Origin: Streptomyces sp. CB00316
GTDB taxonomy: Bacteria > Actinomycetota > Actinomycetes > Streptomycetales > Streptomycetaceae
Assembly (NCBI RefSeq): GCF_001905595.1
Contig: NZ_LIXI01000003.1
Coordinates: 186,001 to 250,000 of the forward strand
Length of the DNA: 64,000 nucleotides
Direction: 5' to 3'
Shown here: piece after piece, positions 10,018-18,721 of the stretch
Position numbering within the stretch: the first letter of the stretch is position 1
Layout: every line of letters begins with the position of its first letter
Translations under genes and position numbers: made by a program
Notes under the pieces: generated by a model
What the model was told of the DNA's origin: nothing
Database searches by the model: none
What the model saw: only the letters and a program-made list of their open reading frames with translations

Positions 10018-11160
10018 GTGCAACGCCAGATCTTCACCGAGGAGCACGACGCGTTCCGCGCCACCGTCCGGGCCTTCCTGGCCAAGGAGGTGCTCCCGTA
10101 CTACGAGCAGTGGGAGCAGGACGGCATCGTCTCCCGCGACGCCTGGCTCGCCGCCGGGCGCGCCGGGCTGCTCGGTCTCGCCGTCCCCGAGGAGTACGGA
10201 GGCGGCGGTTCCACCGACTTCCGCTACAGCGCCGTCCTCGCCGAGGAGTTCACCCGGGCCGGGGTGCCGGGCCTCGCGATCGGCCTGCACAACGACATCA
10301 TCGGCCCCTACCTGACCGGCCTCGCCACCGAGGAGCAGAAGCAGCGCTGGCTGCCCGGCTTCTGCTCCGGCGAGATCATCACCGCCATCGCCATGACCGA
10401 ACCGGGCGCGGGATCCGACCTCCAGGCCATCCGTACCACCGCCGAGGACAAGGGCGACCACTGGCTGCTCAACGGCTCGAAGACGTTCATCTCCAACGGC
10501 ATCCTCGCCGACCTGGTGATCGTCGTCGCCAAGACCACCCCCGACGGCGGCGCCAAGGGGCTCTCGTTGATCGTCGTCGAGCGGGGTGCGGAGGGCTTCG
10601 AGCGAGGCCGCAACCTCGACAAGATCGGCCAGAAGTCGCAGGACACCGCAGAGTTGTTCTTCAACGACGTCCGCGTCCCGAAGGAGAACCTCCTCGGTGA
10701 GCTGGACGGCGCGTTCATCCACCTGATGACCAACCTGGCCCAGGAGCGCATGGGCATAGCTGTCGCCGGGATCGCCGCCGCCGAACACCTGCTGGAGATC
10801 ACCACCCAGTACGTCAAGGAGCGCGAGGCCTTCGGGCGGCCGCTCTCCAAGCTCCAGCACATCCGGTTCGAGATCGCGGAGATGGCCACCGAGTGCGCCG
10901 TCACCCGGAGCTTCCTGGACCGGTGCATCGTCGACCACTCCGACGGCGTCCTGGACGCCGTCCACGCCTCCATGGCCAAGTGGTGGGCCACCGAACTGCA
11001 GAAGCGCGTCGTCGACCGCTGCCTCCAACTCCACGGCGGCTACGGCTACATGAGCGAATACAAGGTCGCCAAGGCGTTCACCGACGGCCGTATCCAGACC
11101 ATCTACGGCGGCACGACCGAGATCATGAAGGAGATCATCGGCCGCTCGCTGCTCGCCTGA
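10018..11160 (+). CDS. Acyl-CoA dehydrogenase
   Basis: FAD-dependent enzyme for the first beta-oxidation step, 380 residues, GTG start with AGGAGG immediately upstream. [13 protein letters not shown] is the flavin-binding signature, and the C-terminal helices end in [10 protein letters not shown]. The position used as catalytic base in medium-chain enzymes (YEGT) is glycine here, while Glu243 in [11 protein letters not shown] matches the helix-G base of long-chain and isovaleryl-CoA dehydrogenases. Long-chain or branched substrates are therefore likely. It is tightly spaced within the operon. Confidence 0.93.
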   Translation: MQRQIFTEEHDAFRATVRAFLAKEVLPYYEQWEQDGIVSRDAWLAAGRAGLLGLAVPEEYGGGGSTDFRYSAVLAEEFTRAGVPGLAIGLHNDIIGPYLTGLATEEQKQRWLPGFCSGEIITAIAMTEPGAGSDLQAIRTTAEDKGDHWLLNGSKTFISNGILADLVIVVAKTTPDGGAKGLSLIVVERGAEGFERGRNLDKIGQKSQDTAELFFNDVRVPKENLLGELDGAFIHLMTNLAQERMGIAVAGIAAAEHLLEITTQYVKEREAFGRPLSKLQHIRFEIAEMATECAVTRSFLDRCIVDHSDGVLDAVHASMAKWWATELQKRVVDRCLQLHGGYGYMSEYKVAKAFTDGRIQTIYGGTTEIMKEIIGRSLLA

Positions 11161-11206
11161 GAACCTCCTCGCCCTTCCTCTCCACCACCCTCGAAAGGCA
11201 GCTGTC

Positions 11207-12421
11207 TTGAGTACCGAAGCATTCGTCTACGACGCGATCCGTACCCCGCGCGGCCGCGGCAAGGCCAACGGCGCCCTGCACGGCACCAAGCCGATCGACC
11301 TGGTCGTCGGCCTCATCCACGAGATCCAGGGCCGCTTTCCGGACCTCGACCCGGCCGCCATCGACGACATCGTCCTCGGCGTCGTCAGCCCGCTCGGCGA
11401 CCAGGGCTCCGACATCGCCCGCATCGCCGCCATCGCCGCCGGGCTTCCCGACTCCGTCGCCGGCGTCCAGGAGAACCGCTTCTGCGCCTCGGGCCTCGAA
11501 GCGGTCAACCTGGCCGCCGCCAAGGTCCGTTCGGGCTGGGAGGACCTCGTCCTCGCCGGTGGCGTCGAGTCGATGTCCCGGGTGCCGATGGGCTCCGACG
11601 GCGGCGCCTGGGCCATGGACCCGATGACCAGCTTCGAGACCGGCTTCGCCCCGCAGGGTATCGGCGCCGACCTCATCGCCACCATCGAGGGCTTCAGCCG
11701 CCGCGACGTCGACGAGTACGCCGCCCTCTCCCAGGAGCGCGCCGCCGCGGCCTGGAAGGACGGCCGCTTCGCCCGCTCCGTCGTCCCGGTGAAGGACCGC
11801 AACGGCCTCGTCGTCCTCGATCACGACGAGCACCTGCGCCCCGGCACCACCGCCGACTCCCTCGCCGGCCTCAAGCCCTCCTTCGCCGCCATCGGCGACA
11901 TGGGCGGCTTCGACGCGGTGGCGCTCCAGAAGTACCACTGGATCGAGAAGATCGACCACGTCCACCACGCGGGCAACTCCTCCGGCATCGTCGACGGCGC
12001 CGCCCTCGTCGCCATCGGCTCCAAGGAGGTCGGCGAGCGCTACGGCCTCACCCCGCGCGCCCGCATCGTCTCCGCGGCCGTCTCCGGCTCCGAGCCCACG
12101 ATCATGCTCACCGGCCCCGCCCCCGCCACCCGCAAGGCGCTCGCCAAGGCCGGGCTCACCATCGACGACATCGACCTCGTCGAGATCAACGAGGCCTTCG
12201 CCGGGGTCGTCCTGCGCTTCGTCAAGGACATGGGTCTGAGCCTGGACAAGGTCAACGTCAACGGCGGAGCCATCGCGCTCGGCCACCCCCTCGGCGCGAC
12301 CGGCGCGATGATCCTCGGCACCGTCATCGACGAACTGGAGCGCCGCGACCAGCGGTTCGGCCTGGTCACCCTCTGCGTCGGCGGCGGCATGGGCGTCGCG
12401 ACGATCGTCGAACGCATCTGA
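11207..12421 (+). CDS. fadA: Acetyl-CoA acyltransferase (thiolase)
   Basis: Degradative thiolase for the last beta-oxidation step. The nucleophile is Cys93 in [11 protein letters not shown]; His360 (GHPLGATGA) and Cys390 (CVGGGMG) complete the triad, and NEAFAGV is present. The start is TTG at 11207 preceded by AAAGG. The 404-residue length is normal. It is paired with FadB, as expected for an alpha2-beta2 complex, but 218 bases containing a repeat element lie between the two genes. Confidence 0.93.
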   Translation: MSTEAFVYDAIRTPRGRGKANGALHGTKPIDLVVGLIHEIQGRFPDLDPAAIDDIVLGVVSPLGDQGSDIARIAAIAAGLPDSVAGVQENRFCASGLEAVNLAAAKVRSGWEDLVLAGGVESMSRVPMGSDGGAWAMDPMTSFETGFAPQGIGADLIATIEGFSRRDVDEYAALSQERAAAAWKDGRFARSVVPVKDRNGLVVLDHDEHLRPGTTADSLAGLKPSFAAIGDMGGFDAVALQKYHWIEKIDHVHHAGNSSGIVDGAALVAIGSKEVGERYGLTPRARIVSAAVSGSEPTIMLTGPAPATRKALAKAGLTIDDIDLVEINEAFAGVVLRFVKDMGLSLDKVNVNGGAIALGHPLGATGAMILGTVIDELERRDQRFGLVTLCVGGGMGVATIVERI

Positions 12422-12430
12422 TCGTCCCCA

Positions 12431-12602
12431 GGGCCTGTAGTCAAACTGCCGCCTGCCGCGCGACGCCTGGCACGCACGCTCGCGGCGTTGCCGAAATGCC
12501 CTGGTAGCTCCGCTACAAGACCAATCCAGCGCCTTGCGATCGCACGCACCGCCCTCCGCGCGGCCGCCCTCCGGGCGACGGCGGCAGTTCGACGACAGGC
12601 CC
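12431..12602. repeat. 172-bp MITE-like inverted-repeat element
   Basis: The intergenic element is bounded by 23-bp terminal inverted repeats: GGGCCTGTAGTCAAACTGCC at the left (12431) and its near-complement at the right (12580-12602), differing at two positions. Inside are a 5-bp hairpin, GTAGC-tcc-GCTAC (12504-12516), and GC-rich arms with GCGATCGC-type motifs. It has no coding capacity. The structure fits a REP or non-autonomous miniature transposable element; I believe similar sequences recur in Streptomyces genomes but cannot verify it here. It separates fadA from fadB. Confidence 0.7.
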
Positions 12603-12639
12603 TGGCCCGGCCACCCCTGCTTACGGAGAAGACACCGAC

Positions 12640-14811
12640 ATGACCGAGAGCACCACCATCCGCTGGGAACAGGACGAGACCGGCGTCGTCACCCTCGTCC
12701 TCGACGACCCGAACCAGTCCGCGAACACGATGAACCAGGCCTTCAAGGACTCCATCGCGGCCATCGCCGACCGCGCCGAGGCCGAGAAGGACTCCATCCG
12801 CGGCATCATCTACACCTCGGCGAAGAAGACCTTCTTCGCGGGCGGCGACCTCAAGGACATGATCAAGGTCGGCCCCGAGAACGCCCAGGCCGCCTTCGAC
12901 ACCGGCACCGCGATCAAGCGCTCGCTGCGCCGCATCGAAACCCTCGGCAAGCCCGTCGTCGCAGCCATCAACGGCGCGGCCCTCGGCGGCGGTTACGAGA
13001 TCGCGCTCGCCTCCCACCACCGCGTCGCCCTCGACGCCCCCGGCTCCCGCATCGGCCTGCCCGAGGTCACCCTCGGGCTGCTCCCGGCGGGCGGCGGCGT
13101 CACCCGTACCGTGCGCCTCATGGGCATCGCCGACGCCCTGCTCAAGGTGCTCCTCCAGGGCACCCAGTACACCCCGCAGCGCGCGCTGGAGAACGGCCTC
13201 GTCCACGAAGTCGCCGCCACGCGCGAGGAGATGATGGTCAAGGCCCGCGCGTTCATCGACGCCAACCCCGAGTCCCAGCAGCCGTGGGACGTCAAGGGCT
13301 ACCGCATCCCCGGCGGCACCCCCTCCAACCCCAAGTTCGCGGCCAACCTCCCCGCGTTCCCCGCCAACCTGAAGAAGCAGATCGCGGGCGCGCCCATGCC
13401 CGCGCCGCGCAACATCCTGGCGGCGGCCGTCGAGGGCTCCCAGGTCGACTTCGAGACCGCGCTGACCATCGAGGCCCGGTACTTCACCGAGCTGGTCACC
13501 GGCCAGGTCTCCAAGAACATGATCCAGGCGTTCTTCTTCGACCTCCAGGCCGTCAACTCCGGCGCCAACCGTCCCAAGGACATCCCCGAGCGCCCCGTCC
13601 GCAAGGTCGCTGTGCTCGGTGCCGGGATGATGGGCGCGGGCATCGCCTACTCCTGCGCCAAGGCCGGGATCGAGGTCGTCCTCAAGGACGTCTCCACCGA
13701 GGCGGCCGCCAAGGGCAAGGCGTACAGCGAGAAGCTGCTCGCCAAGGCGCTCTCCCGGGGCCGTACGACGGAGGCGAAGCGCGACGAGCTGCTGGCCCGG
13801 ATCACCCCGACCGGCGATGCGGCCGACCTCGCGGGCTGCGACGCGGTGATCGAGGCCGTCTTCGAGGACACCGCGCTCAAGCACAAGGTGTTCCAGGAGA
13901 TCCAGGACGTCATCGAGCCGGACGCCCTGCTCTGCTCCAACACCTCCACCCTCCCGATCACGGTCCTCGCCGAGGGAGTGTCCCGCCCGGCCGACTTCAT
14001 CGGCCTGCACTTCTTCTCACCGGTCGACAAGATGCCGCTGGTCGAGATCATCAAGGGCGAGCGCACCGGCGACGAGGCGCTGGCCCGCGCCTTCGACCTC
14101 GTACGGCGCATCAAGAAGACGCCGGTCGTCGTCAACGACTCACGCGGCTTCTTCACCTCGCGCGTCATCGGTCAGTTCATCAACGAGGGCGTCGCCATGG
14201 TCGGCGAGGGTGTGGAGCCCGCGTCGATCGAACAGGCCGCCGCCCAGTCCGGCTACCCGGCCAAGGTGCTCTCCCTGATGGACGAGCTGACCCTGACCCT
14301 GCCGCGCAAGATCCGCAACGAGACCAAGCGCGCGGTGGAGGAGGCCGGCGGCACCTGGCCCGGCCACCCGTCGGACGAGGTCATCGACCGCATGGTCGAC
14401 GAGTTCGGGCGCCCGGGGCGCAGCGGGGGAGCGGGCTTCTACGACTACGACGAGGAGGGCAAGCGCGTCGGCCTCTGGCCCGGACTGCGTGAGCACTTCA
14501 CCAAGCCGGACGCGGAAGTGCCCTTCGAGGACATGAAGGAGCGGATGCTCTTCTCCGAGGCCCTGGACAGCGTCCGCTGCCTGGAGGAGAACGTCCTGAT
14601 CTCCGTCGCCGACGCCAACATCGGCTCCATCATGGGCATCGGCTTCCCGCCGTGGACCGGCGGCGTGCTCCAGTACATCAACGGGTACGAGGGCGGCCTG
14701 CCCGGCTTCGTGGCCCGCGCCCGGGAACTCGCCGAGCGTTACGGCGACCGGTTCCTGCCGCCCGCGCTGCTCGTGGAGAAGGCGGCGAAGGGCGAGACCT
14801 TCCACGACTGA
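12640..14811 (+). CDS. fadB: Multifunctional fatty acid oxidation complex, alpha subunit
   Basis: A fused enoyl-CoA hydratase and 3-hydroxyacyl-CoA dehydrogenase of 723 residues. The hydratase half (about 1-290) has GGDLKDM at 68-74, GGGYE with Glu120 and GLPE with Glu142. The NAD-binding half begins at GAGMMGAG (327), and the dehydrogenase histidine is His457 in GLHFFSPVDKMP. The C-terminal dehydrogenase helices run to the end. ATG at 12640 has GGAGA upstream. It partners the thiolase encoded just before. Confidence 0.95.
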   Translation: MTESTTIRWEQDETGVVTLVLDDPNQSANTMNQAFKDSIAAIADRAEAEKDSIRGIIYTSAKKTFFAGGDLKDMIKVGPENAQAAFDTGTAIKRSLRRIETLGKPVVAAINGAALGGGYEIALASHHRVALDAPGSRIGLPEVTLGLLPAGGGVTRTVRLMGIADALLKVLLQGTQYTPQRALENGLVHEVAATREEMMVKARAFIDANPESQQPWDVKGYRIPGGTPSNPKFAANLPAFPANLKKQIAGAPMPAPRNILAAAVEGSQVDFETALTIEARYFTELVTGQVSKNMIQAFFFDLQAVNSGANRPKDIPERPVRKVAVLGAGMMGAGIAYSCAKAGIEVVLKDVSTEAAAKGKAYSEKLLAKALSRGRTTEAKRDELLARITPTGDAADLAGCDAVIEAVFEDTALKHKVFQEIQDVIEPDALLCSNTSTLPITVLAEGVSRPADFIGLHFFSPVDKMPLVEIIKGERTGDEALARAFDLVRRIKKTPVVVNDSRGFFTSRVIGQFINEGVAMVGEGVEPASIEQAAAQSGYPAKVLSLMDELTLTLPRKIRNETKRAVEEAGGTWPGHPSDEVIDRMVDEFGRPGRSGGAGFYDYDEEGKRVGLWPGLREHFTKPDAEVPFEDMKERMLFSEALDSVRCLEENVLISVADANIGSIMGIGFPPWTGGVLQYINGYEGGLPGFVARARELAERYGDRFLPPALLVEKAAKGETFHD

Positions 14812-14835
14812 GGCCGCTCCGGAGCGCGTCGACCG

Positions 14836-15567
14836 TCACTCGGCGGTGAACGCGCTCCGCAGCTCCTCCTTCAGTGACCGCTGAAAGGCCGTCACCAGGG
14901 CCTGCACCACGATGGGTTGCATGTGAGCGGACAGCGACTTCATCGCCGCCACATGCTCCGGATCACCCTCGCGCTCCCGGTAGGGGTTCCACACCTCGTC
15001 CCGGAACAGCCGCGTCATCTCCTGGGCCGCGGAGCGTGTGTGCTCCAGCAGCACGGTCCGCGCCGCCAGGATCGTCTCGTGCGCGATCGGCACGTCCAGC
15101 AGCTCCACCCCGAGCCGCAGCAACCCGATGTCCACCCGGTACGCCCCGCCGTCCCCCTCCGGCCGCACCAGTACCCCCATCGCCACCAGCCGGTCCACAT
15201 CCGGCTCGGCCAGCGCCCGCCCCGCCCGCTTCTCCAGCTCCACCCGCGTCAGGTCCTCCGCCGTGTCCGGCGCCCAGGACGCCACCAGCGCCCGGTGGAT
15301 CGCCAGATCGCGGGCGCTCAGGTCCGGCGGCAGCTGCTCCAGATAGCGTTCGATGGCGGCGAGCGTCATGCCCTGGTGCTGGAGCTCCTCGATCAGCGCC
15401 AGCCGGGAGAGGTGGTCGGCCCCGTACCGCCCGACCCGGCGCGGCCCGATGGCCGGCGGCGGCAGCAGGCCCCGGGTGCTGTAGAACCGCACGGTACGTA
15501 CGGTGACTCCGGCGCGCGCCGCCAACTCGTCCACCGTGAGCGTGGGCTCGTCGGTCCCCGTCGCCAT
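14836..15567 (-). CDS. MerR-family transcriptional regulator
   Basis: A 243-residue regulator with an N-terminal winged HTH (LTVDELAARAGVTVRTVRFY, about 10-78) and a dimerisation coil including ALIEELQHQGM. The C-terminal half, about 150 residues, is larger than in metal-sensing MerR proteins and has no cysteine cluster, so an organic ligand such as an acyl-CoA is plausible. It lies convergent to fadB with a 24-base gap, making it a candidate regulator of that operon. ATG at 15567 has GGGGAG upstream. A palindrome in its own promoter suggests autoregulation. Confidence 0.85.
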   Translation of the reverse strand: MATGTDEPTLTVDELAARAGVTVRTVRFYSTRGLLPPPAIGPRRVGRYGADHLSRLALIEELQHQGMTLAAIERYLEQLPPDLSARDLAIHRALVASWAPDTAEDLTRVELEKRAGRALAEPDVDRLVAMGVLVRPEGDGGAYRVDIGLLRLGVELLDVPIAHETILAARTVLLEHTRSAAQEMTRLFRDEVWNPYREREGDPEHVAAMKSLSAHMQPIVVQALVTAFQRSLKEELRSAFTAE

Positions 15568-15598
15568 CTCTGCTCCCCGCCGTCGAACGCTCGTATCG

Positions 15599-15613
15599 GA
15601 CAGCGCTGCTGTC
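15599..15613. promoter_or_regulatory. Candidate MerR operator
   Basis: GACAGC-gct-GCTGTC is a perfect 6-bp inverted repeat 32 bases upstream of the MerR gene start. MerR proteins bind such repeats in the spacer of their target promoters. No second copy was found before the fad operon. Confidence 0.4.
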
Positions 15614-15697
15614 TCACCACTTCTGCCAAAGTCTCCGACACCGCGGCCCCGCCGTCCACCCCGGCCCGTTGTCAGCGCCGGGCCGTACGGTTAAGCC

Positions 15698-15828
15698 ATG
15701 TCGGGGATGACGTATGTACGGGGGGACGCCACCGCGCCGCAGGGTGAGGGCGTCAAGGTGATGGCGCGATCATCGAGGGGCGCCTGATCAAGGAAGGCGT
15801 GCCCGTGACCGTGTACGACCACGACTGA
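15698..15828 (+). pseudogene. Macro-domain protein remnant with internal deletion and frameshift
   Basis: The ATG at 15698 opens a frame reading MSGMTYVRGDATAPQGEGVK, the typical start of a small macro-domain (ADP-ribose-binding) protein. After about 22 codons the frame is lost near 15762-15772. In another frame IIEGRLIKEGVPVTVYDHD and a stop follow, which matches the usual C-terminus of the same family. Intact members are roughly 150 residues, so the middle 110 or so residues are gone and the 131-base remnant is not a multiple of three. Confidence 0.7.
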
Positions 15829-15942
15829 GCGGGCCACCGGCCGCCCCGGACCCCGCCCCCACGCTTTTCCCGCCTGCGAGGGATCATGGAGGGAAGGGAC
15901 GGGCAGCGCATCGCAGGCCCGCCAGGAGTGCGGGAGCACCGG

Positions 15943-16818
15943 ATGAGCAGCGCGAGCGGCGTCGAGGAGCCCCTGCCGCCCCCGCCCGGCGGGGTCCTGT
16001 GGAGCCTCTCCGGCGACATCCGGGCTCTGCTGATGCTGCCCGCCGCCCTCACCCTCCAGGTCGCCCACCCCGCCGTCGGTGCGGGCGTCGACGAGCACTC
16101 CGTCTTCCGCACCGACCCCTGGGGGCGCGGCGAACGCTCCCTGCGCTCGCTCCAGCTCTGGGTGTACGGCGGGGCGGAGGCCGCCGAGGAGGGCCGCAGG
16201 CTGCGCCGACTGCACCGCACCATCCAGGGCACGGACACCCGGGGCCGCTCGTACCACGCGCTGACGCCCGCCAACTACGCCTGGGTGCACGCCACCGGCT
16301 TCCCCGTCTACCGGCACGCTGCGCGCTATCTCATCCGGCCGATGACCCCCGCGCAGGAACGCGCCCTGTACGCGGAGTGGCTCCAGGTCGGCCGGATCCT
16401 CGGCATCCACGACCGGGACATGCCGCAGACGATCGAGGAGTTCTGGCCGTACTGGGAGAAGATGCTCGCCGGGGAGATCGAGGCGACGGCCGTGGTGCGC
16501 GAACTGGTCGACGTCGACCAGCCCGTACCGCCGCCGGACCGCGGCCCGTGGCCGCTGCGGACGGTTCTGCGCGCGCTGTGGCCGGTGCTCCTGCCGCCGC
16601 TGGCCCGCGGTCGGCGGTTCGTCACCATCGGGCTCATGCCGCCGGACGCCCGCGCGGCGATCGGCCTGCCGTGGACGGCGGCCCAGGAGAAGCGGCTGCG
16701 GCGGCTCTGCGCGGTGCTGCGGGTCGTCGTCCCCGCACTCCCGGAGCGGCTGCGGTATCTGCCGAGGGCACGGGCGGCCCGCGCCGCGCACGTCACCGGG
16801 GGCCTCAGGAACGGCTGA
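15943..16818 (+). CDS. DUF2236 / MpaB-family oxygenase
   Basis: A 291-residue member of the DUF2236 family, which includes the fungal mycophenolic acid oxygenase MpaB and latex-clearing haem proteins. Seen are LWSLSGDIRALLMLPAALTL, the conserved LQVAHPAVGAGVDEHS block with its histidine, DPWGRGERSLRS, and an ANYAWVHATG segment with a second histidine. Conserved His and Arg residues bind haem in characterised members. The substrate is unknown. ATG at 15943 with GGGAG six bases upstream is preferred to ATG at 15886. It stands alone after the macro-domain remnant. Confidence 0.85.
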   Translation: MSSASGVEEPLPPPPGGVLWSLSGDIRALLMLPAALTLQVAHPAVGAGVDEHSVFRTDPWGRGERSLRSLQLWVYGGAEAAEEGRRLRRLHRTIQGTDTRGRSYHALTPANYAWVHATGFPVYRHAARYLIRPMTPAQERALYAEWLQVGRILGIHDRDMPQTIEEFWPYWEKMLAGEIEATAVVRELVDVDQPVPPPDRGPWPLRTVLRALWPVLLPPLARGRRFVTIGLMPPDARAAIGLPWTAAQEKRLRRLCAVLRVVVPALPERLRYLPRARAARAAHVTGGLRNG

Positions 16819-17259
16819 ACCCTCACCGCTCCGAGGGCCCCGATGGAGCATGTGCAGCGGATCAGCGATGGTCGTGACCGGTGTGATCGGCATGATCCCC
16901 GTGGTCGTGAATCCTGTTCGTCGCCGCGATCTTCTTCCGGGACGCCGGCCGCTCCGGCTGGTACAGCCAGGTGTCGAAGTCGTCGGGACGGTGGTGTCGC
17001 CTACCGGTCGTGGAACCGGGCGGGGGGTGGTTCCGACCGGTCAGGAAAGGGGCTGAGCAGCCCGCCGGGCAGGACGGTCGAATCCGGGCATCCCTGTCAC
17101 ACGATCGCCATGCCCTCGCCACGACCCGCCGTGATCGCCCCCTGTTGCACAGGAGTTGACCCGGGTAACGTCCGCGGCACCGACGGACCTGGCGGGCGCG
17201 CGGCGCCCGCCACTCGTACCCCGCCGGTACCCCGCTCGTCCTCCGGGAGGCAGCCGCTG
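16819..17259. other. Intergenic region with a possible His-rich gene remnant
   Basis: No intact gene is supported in these 441 bases. On the minus strand, from about 17000 down to a stop at 16862, codons show coding-like third-position bias and read [19 protein letters not shown] followed by a His/Asp-rich tail ending GHDHR. Further upstream the bias is lost. This looks like the surviving C-terminus of a metal-binding or membrane protein, but no family is identified. The last 60 bases carry the promoter and ribosome binding site of the carboxypeptidase gene. Confidence 0.35.
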
Positions 17260-18648
17260 ATGACCCCTCGCATCACCCGCGCTCTCCGCATGCTCAGCCC
17301 GCACCCGTGGCTCGGACCGGTCGCGCACCCCGGCCGCCCGCCCTCCGGCGCGCGGCGCCGAGGCCCGGCGGTCCGGCGCCGGAGTGCGGTGGTGGCAGCG
17401 GTGCTGGGCGCGCTGGCCGTCCCGTTCGCCATCGCACCCGCCGAGGCCGCGCCGCCCCCGCCGCGCACCGGGTTCGAGACGAGCGACGGGGCGCGCTGGA
17501 CCGGGCTGGGCGAGGAACAGGCCTTCCTGGGGGCGGTCGACCGGGCGAGCGACCGGGCCGCCGTCGACCGGATCGGGACCACGAAGGAGGGCCGCCCCCT
17601 CCAGCTCGTACGCATCGGGAAGCAGCGCCCCGCCGCCACCACGGTCCTGCTGATCTGCAGTCAGCACGGTGACGAGCCCGCCGGGCGTGAAGCCTGTCTG
17701 ACCACCCTGCGCGACCTGGCCTTCGCCCAGGACCGCGCCACCCGCTCCTTCCTCTCCCGTACGACGGTCCTGGTGCTGCCCACCGCCAACCCGGACGGGC
17801 GCGCCGCCGACACCCGGGGCAACGCCGACGGCGTCGACATCAACCGGGACCACATCGCCCTGGAGACCGCGGAAGGCCGGGCGGTCGCGGCCGTCGTGCG
17901 CGACGAACGGCCGGATGTCATCTACGACTTGCACGAGTACGGCGCCACGCCCCCGTACTACGACAAGGACCTCTTCGTCCTGTGGCCCCGCAACCTGAAC
18001 GTCGCGCGCGGCGTCCACGCCGTCTCGCGGACCCTCTCCGAGCAGTACGTGCGGCCCGCCGCGACCGGCGCCGGCTACAGCAGCGGCCACTACGGCATCT
18101 GGACCGACCCGGTCACCGGCGACCCCGTCGGACAGACGGCCGGTGACGGCCAGGAGCGCATCCTGCGCAACGCCTCCGGCCTGAAGCACGCGGTCGGCCT
18201 CCTCGTCGAGTCACGCATCGACGCCCTGAGCGAGGCGGAGAAGGGTGACCCGGCCCTCAACCACCGGCGCAGGGTCCACTCCCAGCGGACGGCCCTCGGC
18301 GGTCTCTTCGCCTTCACCGAGGAGCAGCGCGCCCGCATCCGTGCGGCCACCGGGCTCTCGCGTGTGACCGGGTACGCCGACCGCGGCCCCGTCCATCTGG
18401 GTGGCGCGGACAACGATCCCGCCGAGCCCGGCGAGATCCTCGCCGACCCGCCGTGCGGCTACCGGCTTGACGCGGCCCAGTACGCCGGGGTGAAGGACGA
18501 GCTCGCCCTGCACGGGGTCCGGTCCCACCGGGACGGAGCTGGCGCATATGTGCCCCTGCGACAGTCGGCCAGGAGCCTGATTCCGCTGCTCCTCGACCAG
18601 AAGGCGACCTATTCCCTCACATCTGGTCAAGCTGATACGGCTTGTTGA
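17260..18648 (+). CDS. Secreted M14-family zinc carboxypeptidase
   Basis: A 462-residue exported metallopeptidase. A long basic n-region is followed by a hydrophobic core ([18 protein letters not shown]) and a probable cleavage site after AEA near residue 66. The M14 zinc site is visible in [12 protein letters not shown] (His and Glu), the substrate-binding [12 protein letters not shown] and VDINRDH blocks follow, and DLHEYG supplies a further histidine. It should trim peptides or peptidoglycan stems outside the cell. ATG at 17260 has GGGAGG nine bases upstream; earlier in-frame sequence lacks coding character. Confidence 0.88.
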   Translation: MTPRITRALRMLSPHPWLGPVAHPGRPPSGARRRGPAVRRRSAVVAAVLGALAVPFAIAPAEAAPPPPRTGFETSDGARWTGLGEEQAFLGAVDRASDRAAVDRIGTTKEGRPLQLVRIGKQRPAATTVLLICSQHGDEPAGREACLTTLRDLAFAQDRATRSFLSRTTVLVLPTANPDGRAADTRGNADGVDINRDHIALETAEGRAVAAVVRDERPDVIYDLHEYGATPPYYDKDLFVLWPRNLNVARGVHAVSRTLSEQYVRPAATGAGYSSGHYGIWTDPVTGDPVGQTAGDGQERILRNASGLKHAVGLLVESRIDALSEAEKGDPALNHRRRVHSQRTALGGLFAFTEEQRARIRAATGLSRVTGYADRGPVHLGGADNDPAEPGEILADPPCGYRLDAAQYAGVKDELALHGVRSHRDGAGAYVPLRQSARSLIPLLLDQKATYSLTSGQADTAC

Positions 18649-18721
18649 CCCTTCGAGATCGTGGGCGGGTGTGGTACTGCCTACGAAGAGCGATTTTCAG
18701 ACTCGGTGAAAGGTGCCATTT

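Noticed and set aside
12040..14010. A 656-codon open frame on the minus strand opposite fadA and fadB
   Set aside because: It is the antisense shadow of well-supported genes and also crosses the repeat element. Its codon bias is that of an opposite frame and it has no recognisable motif.
14815..14826. CGCTCCGGAGCG palindrome between fadB and the MerR gene as a terminator
   Set aside because: The 12-bp palindrome has no loop, so it cannot form a stable hairpin of useful length. It is probably chance in GC-rich DNA.
15691..16893. A 400-codon minus-strand frame over the oxygenase gene
   Set aside because: Arg/Pro/Ala-rich shadow of the DUF2236 gene, and it also runs through the macro-domain remnant.
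16850..17056. A 68-codon plus-strand frame before the carboxypeptidase gene
   Set aside because: It has no ribosome binding site, its codon bias is weak and it shows no family motif. The opposite strand is the more coding-like one here.
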